Positions 15,839 through 23,582 of a stretch of 31,262 bases of DNA are shown piece after piece; position 1 is the stretch's first letter; each line of letters begins with the position of its first letter. The notes beneath the pieces were generated by a model. It was given only the letters and a program-made list of their open reading frames with translations. It was not told the origin of the DNA and made no database searches. The position numbers and the translations under genes are program-made. Source of the stretch: Actinobacteria bacterium RBG_16_64_13 (GTDB taxonomy: Bacteria; Actinomycetota; Thermoleophilia; RBG-16-64-13); contig MELN01000004.1 of the NCBI GenBank assembly GCA_001768675.1, positions 22,793-54,054 of the forward strand. Direction: 5' to 3'.

Positions 15839-17410
15839 ATGTCGCCGGCGGACGAGAACGGCCTCGAGATAGCCATACCGGGCATCGAACCGGGGATGAA
15901 CTTCATCTCGGTCGATTTCGATCTGGTCATGGTCAATCGCACGAGCGAGCGTCTGTACGCGAAACCAGTGGCGGCCCTTCTGGGCAAGAAGTGCTACCGG
16001 GAGTTCGAGAAGCGCGAGGAGCCGTGTCCGCACTGCCCCGGCCGCCTTGCCTTGGCCACAGGTCAGACGCACGAGACCGAGGCGATAGCGCTGCATGACG
16101 ACGGCACCAGGCTCTATGCCCGCATCCGCGCGCATCCGGTCGTAGGACCCGGCAACCGCCCTGCCGGCTTCATCGAGGTGGTGGAGGACATCTCCGAACA
16201 GAAGCGCGCGGAGAGCCTGGCTTACATCGAAGCCGACCTCCAGGCTGCGCTTGTGTCGGCTAAGAACGCGCAGAAGGCCCTCCGCGAGACTGTGGAAGCG
16301 GCCCTCCGAATCGAGGGCCTCGATTGGGGTTGCGTCTTCCTGATCGACCGCCGTACCGGAAAACAGGAGCTCGTGCTCCAGCGCGGCGTCTCCCCCGAGC
16401 ACCTGGAGGTCCTGGCAGCCGTGAGCCGAGGCGAGCCAGACGCTTGGAAGCAACGAGGGCAGATCACGCAGTCGCTGCCCGAAGTCGTGCCCATCCTCTA
16501 TCGGGGCAGTGTCGTCGCCACGCTCATGGCGGGTGCGGCAGTCGGCAGCGAGGTCCTGCCTACGACAAGAGCCGGCCTTCGCGGTCTCGGATCTCTGGCG
16601 GGCAACACGATCGCCCGCATCTGGGCGGAGCAGTCGCGAGGCGACGCGGTCGCCGATCTGGAGGCGTTTATCGCCATAGCGCCCGTAGCGACCTGGGTGA
16701 TCGACCTTAAGGGCCGGGTCACCATGTGGAACAAGGCCGCCGAGGGGCTGTTCGGCTGGCAGTCCGCGGAAGTGGTCGGGCGCACCCCACCCTTCGGGCC
16801 CGTTCAGGTGGACCAAGGAACCACCACTGTAGCCGACAAAGAGGGGAGACCGGTCGCCATCCATGTGATGACCATGCCGTTCCGGGACGTTGTCGGAGAC
16901 TCCTCCACCACACTGGTGATTGCCGAGAGTCTTACAGCGACGGCTTCGCAACGGGGCGGCGACGAGCCCGCGGGAACCCCGGCCCGGGACGAGGCGAAGG
17001 AGGGCCCCGGACACGCACAAGCAGGCCCTGACGCCCACGGCTCCGGTGTTCTCGTGCTCGACGCGGGCGAAACCTGGGGCCTACCTTTGGCGCGTATCCT
17101 CTCGGACCAGGGATACGTGGTCACCAGATGCCGATCGTCCTTCGAGGCGGGCGCACTGCTCGCCGGCTCGGAAGCAGAGGGTCAGTCGATCGCGCTTGCG
17201 GTGGTGGGCATGATCTCCGGGAGCGGCTTGAGCGGGCTGGACGAGAAAGCCGCGCTACGCGCCTTGGGACTGGATGCGCAGGTGATCGTCTGCTCCGATT
17301 CCGACGTCCGGGGCTACGAACAGCACGGCATCGCCGGGGTCATCAAACAGCCCTTTGATGAAGAAGCGGTGATCTCAGCCGTCCGAACCGTACTGGGACG
17401 CTCGGGCTGA
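15839..17410 (+). CDS. PAS-GAF-PAS protein with degenerate receiver domain
   Basis: About 523 residues. The first PAS domain (about 15-125) carries KCYREFEKREEPCPHCPG, with Cys63 and Cys66, a motif seen in a subset of bacterial PAS domains, and ends in VVEDISEQKRAE. A GAF-like region (about 150-290) contains WGCVFLIDRRTGKQELVLQR. A second PAS domain (about 295-370) starts FIAIAPVATWVIDLKGRVTM. After a Pro/Gly-rich linker, residues about 402-523 resemble a response-regulator receiver (GVLVLDAGETWGLPLARIL). Its phosphoacceptor position reads VVGMISG, without Asp, while the conserved Lys survives in VIKQPFDEEA. There is no histidine kinase, GGDEF or DNA-binding domain. The start is uncertain; ATG 15839 has GAGAAAG upstream, and earlier in-frame codons overlap the phosphatase gene. 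Confidence 0.82.
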   Translation: MSPADENGLEIAIPGIEPGMNFISVDFDLVMVNRTSERLYAKPVAALLGKKCYREFEKREEPCPHCPGRLALATGQTHETEAIALHDDGTRLYARIRAHPVVGPGNRPAGFIEVVEDISEQKRAESLAYIEADLQAALVSAKNAQKALRETVEAALRIEGLDWGCVFLIDRRTGKQELVLQRGVSPEHLEVLAAVSRGEPDAWKQRGQITQSLPEVVPILYRGSVVATLMAGAAVGSEVLPTTRAGLRGLGSLAGNTIARIWAEQSRGDAVADLEAFIAIAPVATWVIDLKGRVTMWNKAAEGLFGWQSAEVVGRTPPFGPVQVDQGTTTVADKEGRPVAIHVMTMPFRDVVGDSSTTLVIAESLTATASQRGGDEPAGTPARDEAKEGPGHAQAGPDAHGSGVLVLDAGETWGLPLARILSDQGYVVTRCRSSFEAGALLAGSEAEGQSIALAVVGMISGSGLSGLDEKAALRALGLDAQVIVCSDSDVRGYEQHGIAGVIKQPFDEEAVISAVRTVLGRSG

Positions 17411-17587
17411 CGATCCCCGCAGGAAGTGCGCAAACAGCCCGCGCGGTCCGCAGCGCAGACGGGGCGGGATGTCCCGATCGGTGTCGTTGCAGACGATCTC
17501 AAGATCGTACTTGTACTGGCCCTTGCCCTTGACCCAGTGGTCCACGCCTCGAACTGGCCCGAAGAAGCATATCGAACAGGATGACAA
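17375..17587 (-). CDS. Possible small Cys-rich protein, unknown
   Basis: A 70-residue reading frame facing the gap before asd. From a TTG at 17587 it reads SSCSICFFGPVRGVDHWVKG, then KGQYKYDLEIVCN, then RDIPPRLRCGPRGLFAHFLR. The mix of CxxC, further cysteines and alternating polar/hydrophobic residues looks like a folded small domain, not a random frame. Against it, there is no ribosome site at the TTG, a GTG at 17545 is also possible, and the last ~11 codons run antisense into the PAS-GAF gene. It could be a small gene, or the remnant of a larger one. I recognise no family. Confidence 0.35.
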   Translation of the reverse strand: MSSCSICFFGPVRGVDHWVKGKGQYKYDLEIVCNDTDRDIPPRLRCGPRGLFAHFLRGSSARASQYGSDG

Positions 17588-17608
17588 CGCGGGACGGTAG
17601 ACGTCAGA

Positions 17609-17617
17609 TGGTAGAAT
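17609..17617 (+). promoter_or_regulatory. Extended -10 promoter for asd
   Basis: TGGTAGAAT is an extended -10 element (TGnTAGAAT) 31 bases before the asd GTG. An extended -10 often works without a good -35, and none is seen. The predicted leader is about 25 bases and carries AAGGAGGAG. Confidence 0.5.
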
Positions 17618-17648
17618 CTCTGCTCCATCAGCAGGGCAAGGAGGAGTC

Positions 17649-18677
17649 GTGAGCAAGGAGTATCGGGTAGCCGTGGCGGGCGCTACCGGCGCCGTCGGAA
17701 GAGCGATGCGGAGCATCCTGGCTGAGCGGGATTTCCCCGTCAAGGAGCTTGTCGCCCTGGCTACGGCTAAGTCGGCGGGCATGCACCTGGATTACCGCGG
17801 CGAAGAGGTCATCTGCCAGGAACTGACTCCCGAGAGCTTCAGAGGCATCGACCTCGCCCTCTTCTCCGCGGGCGGCGGCACCTCCCTGAAGTATGCTCCT
17901 ATGGCCCGCGAAGCGGGCTGTGTGGTGGTGGACAACTCGTCCGCGTGGCGCATGGAACCCGACGTCCCCCTGGTCGTCCCCGAAGTCAACCCCGACGATG
18001 TGAACTGGCACAAGGGGATCATCGCCAATCCCAACTGCTCCACCATTCAGATGGTGGTGGTCATGAAACCCCTGCACGATGAGGCCAAGATCACACGCGT
18101 GGTGGTATCCACCTACCAAGCGGTCTCGGGCACCGGAGCCAAGGCCATCAACGAACTGATGCAGCAGACCGGTAGACTTCTCGCGGGAGATGCCCCCGAG
18201 ATCAACGTCTACCCTCACCAGATCGCGTTCAACTGTCTCCCCCAGATCGATGTGTTCCTCGAGGACGGTTACACCAAAGAGGAACAGAAGATGGTAGATG
18301 AAACCAAGAAGATCATGGGCGACAACAGCATCGCGGTATCGGCCACCTGCGTGCGCGTTCCCGTGCAGAACGGCCACTCCGAGGCGATCAACCTTCAGTT
18401 CGCCCGCCCGCTGAGTGTCGAGCGGGCTCGCGAGTTGCTGGCCGAGGCGCCCGGCGTCAAGGTCGTCGATGATCCCGCGAACAAGGTCTACCCGATGCCC
18501 ATCGAGGCTTCGGGGCAAGATGACACCTACGTGGGACGTATCCGGCGCGACCCCACAGCCGAGAACGCGCTGAACCTGTGGGTCGTCGCCGACAACCTCC
18601 GCAAGGGCGCCGCGCTGAACGCGGTGCAGATCGCCGAGCTTCTGGTGCAGCGCGACCTCATTCGCGTACCTCGCTAG
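17649..18677 (+). CDS. asd: Aspartate-semialdehyde dehydrogenase
   Basis: A 342-residue enzyme that reduces aspartyl-phosphate to aspartate semialdehyde with NADPH, supplying lysine, diaminopimelate, threonine and methionine. The NADP-binding VAVAGATGAVGRAM is at the N-terminus. The catalytic Cys130 is in IANPNCSTIQM. Phosphate/substrate residues sit in VDNSSAWRMEPDVPLVVPEV, and the C-terminal half includes ATCVRVPVQNGHSEAINL with the catalytic His. The GTG start is preceded by a strong AAGGAGGAG. The gene lies 6.5 kb from lysC rather than adjacent, with its own likely promoter. Confidence 0.97.
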   Translation: MSKEYRVAVAGATGAVGRAMRSILAERDFPVKELVALATAKSAGMHLDYRGEEVICQELTPESFRGIDLALFSAGGGTSLKYAPMAREAGCVVVDNSSAWRMEPDVPLVVPEVNPDDVNWHKGIIANPNCSTIQMVVVMKPLHDEAKITRVVVSTYQAVSGTGAKAINELMQQTGRLLAGDAPEINVYPHQIAFNCLPQIDVFLEDGYTKEEQKMVDETKKIMGDNSIAVSATCVRVPVQNGHSEAINLQFARPLSVERARELLAEAPGVKVVDDPANKVYPMPIEASGQDDTYVGRIRRDPTAENALNLWVVADNLRKGAALNAVQIAELLVQRDLIRVPR

Positions 18678-18713
18678 ACTGAGCCAAGAAGGGAACGACC
18701 GACCATCCCCGCG

Positions 18714-19577
18714 ATGACCAGGCGGCGTTGGAAAGGGTGGAGGCTGCCCGCGCTCGCCGTCCTCCTGGTGCTCGTGTGTTTCGGTGCGTACGGATTCGCC
18801 GAGACCTACCGGGTCGAGGTGAAGGAGTACACATTCGCCAGCCCTGATCTGCCACCGGACTTCGAAGGCACACGCGTCGTCCTGATCACCGATGTCCACC
18901 GCGGCCCGTTCTTCTCGCAGAACCGGGTTGCTGGACTTGTCGCGCGGGTCAATGCCCTGCAGCCGGACGTAGTCGTCTTAGGCGGCGACTACGTCTACCT
19001 CGGCACCGACTACGCTGCTAGTTGCTTCGCCGAACTGGCGAAACTGCAGGCGCCGCTGGGCCGGTTCGCGGTCCTCGGTAACCACGACTACGACGATGAC
19101 CACGGTCGCGATGATCCCGAGACCGCCATCGCAGCCATAGAAGAGGCGGACATAACTCTCCTTCTAGACCAAGGAGTGTGGGTCGAGAAAGGTGAGAGCC
19201 GCATCCGCCTGGGCGGGGTGAGCGACTTTCAAATGGGCCAGCCGCGGCTAGCCCCGGTCACAGATGGGACTCAACCGAGCGACTTCATCGTTCTGATTTC
19301 TCACCATCCCGACTTCGCCGAGACCCTCCCGGCCGGCGCCGTCGACCTCGTCCTGTCGGGGCATACTCACGGGGGTCAAGTGACCTTCTTCGGCCTCTGG
19401 GCGTTCCACGTGCCCTCCGACTACGGTCAGAAATACCGCACCGGCCAAGTGACCAACGGAGCGACCACCGTGATCATCTCAAACGGCATTGGCACCAGCA
19501 CGATCCCGCCCGTGCGCCTCTTCGCACGGCCACAGATCGTCGTGATCACGCTGGAACGCGGCAGTCCACGACTTTAG
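18714..19577 (+). CDS. Membrane-anchored metallophosphoesterase (YkuE/YaeI-like)
   Basis: A 287-residue protein. One N-terminal membrane helix (LPALAVLLVLVCFGAYGFA) follows a basic RRRWKGWR start. The calcineurin-like dimetal motifs occur in order: ITDVHRGPF, LGGDYVYLGTDY, LGNHDYDDD, ISHHPDF, and LSGHTHGGQVTFFG. Relatives include B. subtilis YkuE and E. coli YaeI, which act on lipid-linked phosphates at the membrane. A TAGACT hexamer at 18675-18680, overlapping the asd stop, might be a -10 box. There is no good ribosome site next to the ATG. Confidence 0.9.
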   Translation: MTRRRWKGWRLPALAVLLVLVCFGAYGFAETYRVEVKEYTFASPDLPPDFEGTRVVLITDVHRGPFFSQNRVAGLVARVNALQPDVVVLGGDYVYLGTDYAASCFAELAKLQAPLGRFAVLGNHDYDDDHGRDDPETAIAAIEEADITLLLDQGVWVEKGESRIRLGGVSDFQMGQPRLAPVTDGTQPSDFIVLISHHPDFAETLPAGAVDLVLSGHTHGGQVTFFGLWAFHVPSDYGQKYRTGQVTNGATTVIISNGIGTSTIPPVRLFARPQIVVITLERGSPRL

Positions 19578-19685
19578 TCGCATGGTCGCACCGACCCAAA
19601 GCCGTTACTCTCCCACAGCCGACACCAGAAACAGGACCGAAGGCGGGCACCGGGAGTGGTTGCGATCTTTTCGAGGCGGGCGCGA

Positions 19686-21938
19686 ATGAACCGGGAGCTG
19701 TTCGATCTACTCTCCCCCGACCGATTCGCTCAAGTCGAGGCGCAGACTGTGCTGCCCGGGCGTTCCGGCAAACCGGCCCCCATCCCAGGTGACCTCCACC
19801 TTCAACTCGCCGACGCCCTCGCCGCGCAAGGCATCACACAACTGTGGACGCATCAAGCCGAGTGTTGGCAGACTTTCAAGCAGAACGCGCATTTCATGGT
19901 CACCACAGGCACGGCGTCAGGAAAGAGCTTGTGCTTCAATCTACCTGTGCTGGACGGCCTTCTTCGCGCGCCACACGCCAGGGCCATCTACCTGTATCCG
20001 ACAAAAGCGCTGGCCCAGGACCAGTTGCGCCGTCTCCGGCTACTTGCGGGTAGGCAGGTGGAGATCGCCACATACGACGGCGACACTCCCACCGCCGCGA
20101 GGTCTACAGCCCGACAGAAGGCTCGGGTGCTGCTTACCAACCCCGACATGATCCACCTCAGCCTCCTCCCCCACCACGAGCGTTGGGACGACTTCTGGTT
20201 CAACCTGCAGTACGTCGTCATCGACGAGGCTCATACGTACCGGGGTGTGTTCGGCAGCAATGTGGCCAACGTGCTGCGGCGATTGAGAAGGGTGGCGTCC
20301 TTCTACGGGGCCGAACCACGCTTCATCCTCGCCTCCGCCACCATCCGGAACGCGCGCGAACATGCCGAGCACCTCACGGGGCTGGAGGTCGCGCACATCA
20401 GCGGCGACGGCGCCCCTCTGGGGGCGCGCAAGGTAGTGTTCTGGCAGCCGCCTCTTGTCGAAGACAAGCTGAACCTGCGGCGGAGCGCAAACAACGAGGC
20501 CGCCGACCTTCTCGCCGAGCTCATCCGTGGCGGCATCCGGTCCATCTGCTTCACGAAGTCCCGGCGTAGCGCCGAGCTCATCTACCAGCAAACGGTCGAC
20601 CGCCTCAAGGAGACGGATCCTCGACTGGCCGAGCAAGTCTCCCCCTATCGGGCCGGCTACACCCCCGAACAGCGCAGGGGCATCGAGACGCTGTTGTTCG
20701 GCGGCCAACTGCTCGCCGTTGTGAGCACGAGCGCCCTTGAGCTGGGGATCGACATCGGTGCGCTGGACGCCGCCATTACCGTGGGCTACCCGGGCACCAT
20801 GGCCAGTTTGTGGCAGCAATGGGGACGGGCCGGCCGGGGCAAGGGCGAGAGCTTGGCGATCTTCGTCGCGGGCAACGACGCCCTCGAGCAGTTCTTCGTC
20901 AAACACCCGGGAGAGCTTCTCGGACGTGAGGTCGAGGCAGCCACCGTCGATTTCGCCAACCCATACATCCATCTGCGCCACCTGGCCGCGGCCGCCTTTG
21001 AAGGCCCTCTTATGGCCGACGATCGCAGGTTCTTTGGACCCCAGTTGCTCGAGGCCGCGGAACGTGGCGCCGCGGAAGGCCTGCTTCATCACAAGAGCGG
21101 GGCTTGGTTCTCCGCCGACACCGTGTTCCCGGCAGGCAAGATAGGCCTCCGTTCGACCGCCGGAGAGCAGTACACCATCGTCGAGGAGGGTACGGGCGAC
21201 ATCGTCGGCACGGAGGGTTCGGAGACGGCCTTCTCCGCTCTACACCCCGGCGCCGTCTACCTGCACATGGGAGACACCTACCTGGTCACTGAGCTCGACC
21301 TCGAGAACCACGTCGCCTTGGTGAGGCCGTTTAGAGACACCTATCACACGCTCCCTCGCAGGGAGACCGACACGCGGATCATCAGTGAGCATCTGCAGGC
21401 CTCCCACGGACCGCTATCGCTCCACCTCGGCGAGATAGCGGTGAGCACCCAGGTAGTGGCCTTTCAGAAGAAGAGGGCGGGCAGTGACGAGGTGCTCGGC
21501 ACCGAGGAACTCGATCTGCCCATGCGGCAGTTCGTCACCGAGGCCCTCTGGTTCACCATACCGCCCGAGCTCTTCCCATCCCAGGAAGATCTTCTACGCC
21601 TCCCAGGGGCCATCCACGCCGTCGAGCATGCCCTCATCGCCCTGCTGCCGCTGTTCGCCATGTGCGACCGCTGGGATATCGGCGGGCTCTCCACGCCGGT
21701 ACATAGCCAGACGGAGCAGCCCACCATCTTCGTGTACGACGGTCACGCCGGCGGCGTCGGCATCTCCCGTCAAGGCTTCGAGCGCTTCCCGGAGTGGGCG
21801 CGAGATGCCCGCGACCTGGTAAGGGACTGCCCGTGCGAGAGCGGCTGCCCGTCCTGCATACAGTCGCCAAAGTGCGGCAACTGGAACGAGCCCCTGGACA
21901 AGCACTTTGGGCTGAGGCTATTAGAGGCGATGCAATAG
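19686..21938 (+). CDS. DEAD/DEAH-box helicase with DUF1998 and Cys cluster (MrfA/YprA, Hrq1-like)
   Basis: About 750 residues. Helicase motif I is TTGTASGKS (73-81), motif II is VIDEAHTYRG, motif III is LASATIRN, and motif VI is QQWGRAGRGKG. The C-terminal DUF1998 region ends with a four-plus-Cys metal site, DCPCESGCPSCIQSPKCGN. This architecture is that of bacterial YprA/MrfA, which acts in repair of mitomycin-type DNA damage, and of the fungal Hrq1 helicase. In B. subtilis MrfA works with the exonuclease MrfB, which is not found next to it here. ATG 19686 is preferred (GAGGCGGG upstream); an in-frame GTG at 19656 would add 10 residues. Confidence 0.93.
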   Translation: MNRELFDLLSPDRFAQVEAQTVLPGRSGKPAPIPGDLHLQLADALAAQGITQLWTHQAECWQTFKQNAHFMVTTGTASGKSLCFNLPVLDGLLRAPHARAIYLYPTKALAQDQLRRLRLLAGRQVEIATYDGDTPTAARSTARQKARVLLTNPDMIHLSLLPHHERWDDFWFNLQYVVIDEAHTYRGVFGSNVANVLRRLRRVASFYGAEPRFILASATIRNAREHAEHLTGLEVAHISGDGAPLGARKVVFWQPPLVEDKLNLRRSANNEAADLLAELIRGGIRSICFTKSRRSAELIYQQTVDRLKETDPRLAEQVSPYRAGYTPEQRRGIETLLFGGQLLAVVSTSALELGIDIGALDAAITVGYPGTMASLWQQWGRAGRGKGESLAIFVAGNDALEQFFVKHPGELLGREVEAATVDFANPYIHLRHLAAAAFEGPLMADDRRFFGPQLLEAAERGAAEGLLHHKSGAWFSADTVFPAGKIGLRSTAGEQYTIVEEGTGDIVGTEGSETAFSALHPGAVYLHMGDTYLVTELDLENHVALVRPFRDTYHTLPRRETDTRIISEHLQASHGPLSLHLGEIAVSTQVVAFQKKRAGSDEVLGTEELDLPMRQFVTEALWFTIPPELFPSQEDLLRLPGAIHAVEHALIALLPLFAMCDRWDIGGLSTPVHSQTEQPTIFVYDGHAGGVGISRQGFERFPEWARDARDLVRDCPCESGCPSCIQSPKCGNWNEPLDKHFGLRLLEAMQ

Positions 21939-21946
21939 GTCGATGC

Positions 21947-21952
21947 TATCCT
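21947..21952 (+). promoter_or_regulatory. -10 box for a probable leaderless transcript
   Basis: TATCCT ends exactly 6 bases before the ATG at 21959, and there is no ribosome site. The geometry is the same as at 14539 and 4189. It would start the LOG-amidase unit separately from the helicase gene, whose stop is only 20 bases upstream. Confidence 0.42.
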
Positions 21953-21958
21953 AGCCCT

Positions 21959-22471
21959 ATGAAACCGATGTACATCTCGGTGATCGGCGCAGGCCGCTGT
22001 GGAGCCGCCGAAACTGCTCTCGCCGAGGAGGTTGGGCGACTGACTGCCTTGAGAGGAGCCATTCTCGTCTGCGGCGGTCTCGCTGGGGTCATGGAAGCGG
22101 CCGCCCGGGGCGCTAAAGAAGCCGGCGGTACCACCATAGGTATCCTGCCCGGACACGACCGCGAGCTCGCCAACCCCCACATAGATCATGTCATCACAAC
22201 AGGCATCGGTCATGCCCGTAACCTTGCCGTGGTCAGTACCGGCGACGCCGTCATCGCGGTGGGAGGAGGCTACGGAACCCTCTCAGAAATAGGCCTGGCC
22301 GCGAAGATCGGCCGGCCGGTGGTGGTAGTCGCCGGTTGGCGGCTGCAGAGCGACGCGGGCGTTGAAGGCGTGTACTACGCCGCGTCGGCCGCTGAAGCGA
22401 TGCAACTTGTCGATCGCGCCCTGGCCCTTGAGACCGGCTCGGTAGACACGCGGAGGGTCTCCGACCTATGA
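21959..22471 (+). CDS. LOG-like Rossmann protein (TIGR00725-type)
   Basis: A 170-residue protein with a lysine-decarboxylase-like (LOG/SLOG) Rossmann fold. It starts YISVIGAGRCG and contains LVCGGLAGVMEAAARGAKEA, GILPGHD, and AVGGGYGTLSEIGLAAKIG. The last motif corresponds to the PGGxGTxxE nucleotide/phosphoribose-binding loop, but with Gly in place of the Pro of true cytokinin-activating LOG enzymes. It is therefore closer to the TIGR00725 group of unknown role than to LOG. It has no Shine-Dalgarno site and overlaps the amidase gene as ATGA. Confidence 0.85.
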   Translation: MKPMYISVIGAGRCGAAETALAEEVGRLTALRGAILVCGGLAGVMEAAARGAKEAGGTTIGILPGHDRELANPHIDHVITTGIGHARNLAVVSTGDAVIAVGGGYGTLSEIGLAAKIGRPVVVVAGWRLQSDAGVEGVYYAASAAEAMQLVDRALALETGSVDTRRVSDL

Positions 22472-23526
22472 CAAGACCGCCCACGCGTGACCAAGAGACC
22501 CGAGAACTCATCCAGCGCTTTCGGGCCAAGCGCGACCGCCGGAGGAAGCAACGTTTGGTCCTTGGCGGCACCGCCGCGGCCATCGTCCTCGCGCTTGTCG
22601 TGGCGGCAGTGGTCCTGCTTGTCCGTGGTCCCGCCGACCGGGCCGGCGCGATCTCGACCACGGTGCAGACGTCGTTGGGCTCCATGGCCTCGGCGACGTC
22701 GTCTACCAGCGTCGGCTCCGAGAATGGTGGAGGCGCCACCACGGTCAGCGCGACCCTGACGACCAGCACTACCATGTCTGAAAGCACCGCCACGACCGTC
22801 ATGGCCACAACCACGTCTCGCGCCACCACAACGTCAGGGGCTACCACCTCCACGTCGGTCCTTTCCACCACCTCCACCAGTGCGCCGCACGCCGGAGGTC
22901 TTGTCGTGGTCATCGACCCAGGGCACCAAGCCAAGGGCGATTCAACCTTGGAGCCGATCGGCCCCGGATCCACCGAGAAGAAGGCAAAGGTCAGCAGCGG
23001 CACGTCGGGGGTTATCACGGGCACTCCGGAGAGTGAGCTGGTCCTCGCCGTCTCGCTCAAGCTCCGCGACTCGCTGGCAGCTCAGGGCATCGAGGTCCTC
23101 ATGACCAGGACCACCCAGGACGTCACCCTGTCCAACGTCCAGAGGGCTCAGATGGCCAATGAGGCCGGCGCTGATCTCTTCGTCCGCATCCATGCCGATG
23201 GGTCCACCGACGCCGGCACCCGCGGCATCCACGTGCTGTATCCAGCTTCCATCGCCGGCTGGACCGACGACATCGCCGCGAGTTCAAAGAAGGCGGCGAC
23301 TCTGGCCCTACAGGAGCTGATCGCCGCCACCGGCGCCAAAGACCGCGGCCTTGACGCCAGGAGCGACATGACCGGCTTCAACTGGTCGGACGTGCCGGTG
23401 ATCCTTCCCGAGATCGGATTCATGACCAACCCCGACGAAGACAGGTCCCTCGCCACCGCCGCCTATCAGGACAAGATCGTCAAGGGCCTCACACGGGCGA
23501 TCCTTAGGTTTCTGGGAGTAGGCTAG
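22468..23526 (+). CDS. N-acetylmuramoyl-L-alanine amidase (Amidase_3)
   Basis: A 352-residue cell-wall hydrolase that cleaves the amide between muramic acid and the stem peptide. A basic cytoplasmic N-terminus (residues 1-30, many Arg/Lys) precedes one membrane helix (about 31-52) and a Thr/Ser-rich extracytoplasmic linker (about 55-140). The catalytic domain has the zinc ligands in VVVIDPGHQAKG, the Glu of PESELVLAVSLKL, and VRIHADGS, plus the catalytic Glu in ILPEIGFMTNPDED. The start overlaps the preceding stop (ATGA). The membrane anchor suggests it acts on nascent wall close to the membrane. Confidence 0.94.
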   Translation: MTRPPTRDQETRELIQRFRAKRDRRRKQRLVLGGTAAAIVLALVVAAVVLLVRGPADRAGAISTTVQTSLGSMASATSSTSVGSENGGGATTVSATLTTSTTMSESTATTVMATTTSRATTTSGATTSTSVLSTTSTSAPHAGGLVVVIDPGHQAKGDSTLEPIGPGSTEKKAKVSSGTSGVITGTPESELVLAVSLKLRDSLAAQGIEVLMTRTTQDVTLSNVQRAQMANEAGADLFVRIHADGSTDAGTRGIHVLYPASIAGWTDDIAASSKKAATLALQELIAATGAKDRGLDARSDMTGFNWSDVPVILPEIGFMTNPDEDRSLATAAYQDKIVKGLTRAILRFLGVG

Positions 23527-23582
23527 ACTATGCGCCGTGTTACCGCGCACCACACCGACGAAACGCCGAGGAGGACATTCGC

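Noticed and set aside
15623..17038. Minus-strand open frame of 471 codons
   Set aside because: It is antisense to the phosphatase and PAS-GAF genes, which carry recognisable domains; no motif is seen in the shadow.
17628..18899. Minus-strand open frame of 423 codons
   Set aside because: It is antisense to asd and the start of the phosphoesterase gene; no family pattern.
22680..22880. Thr/Ser-coding low-complexity stretch as a DNA repeat element
   Set aside because: It is a linker of the amidase with degenerate codons, not a true DNA repeat; similar Thr-rich linkers occur in the lipoprotein gene.
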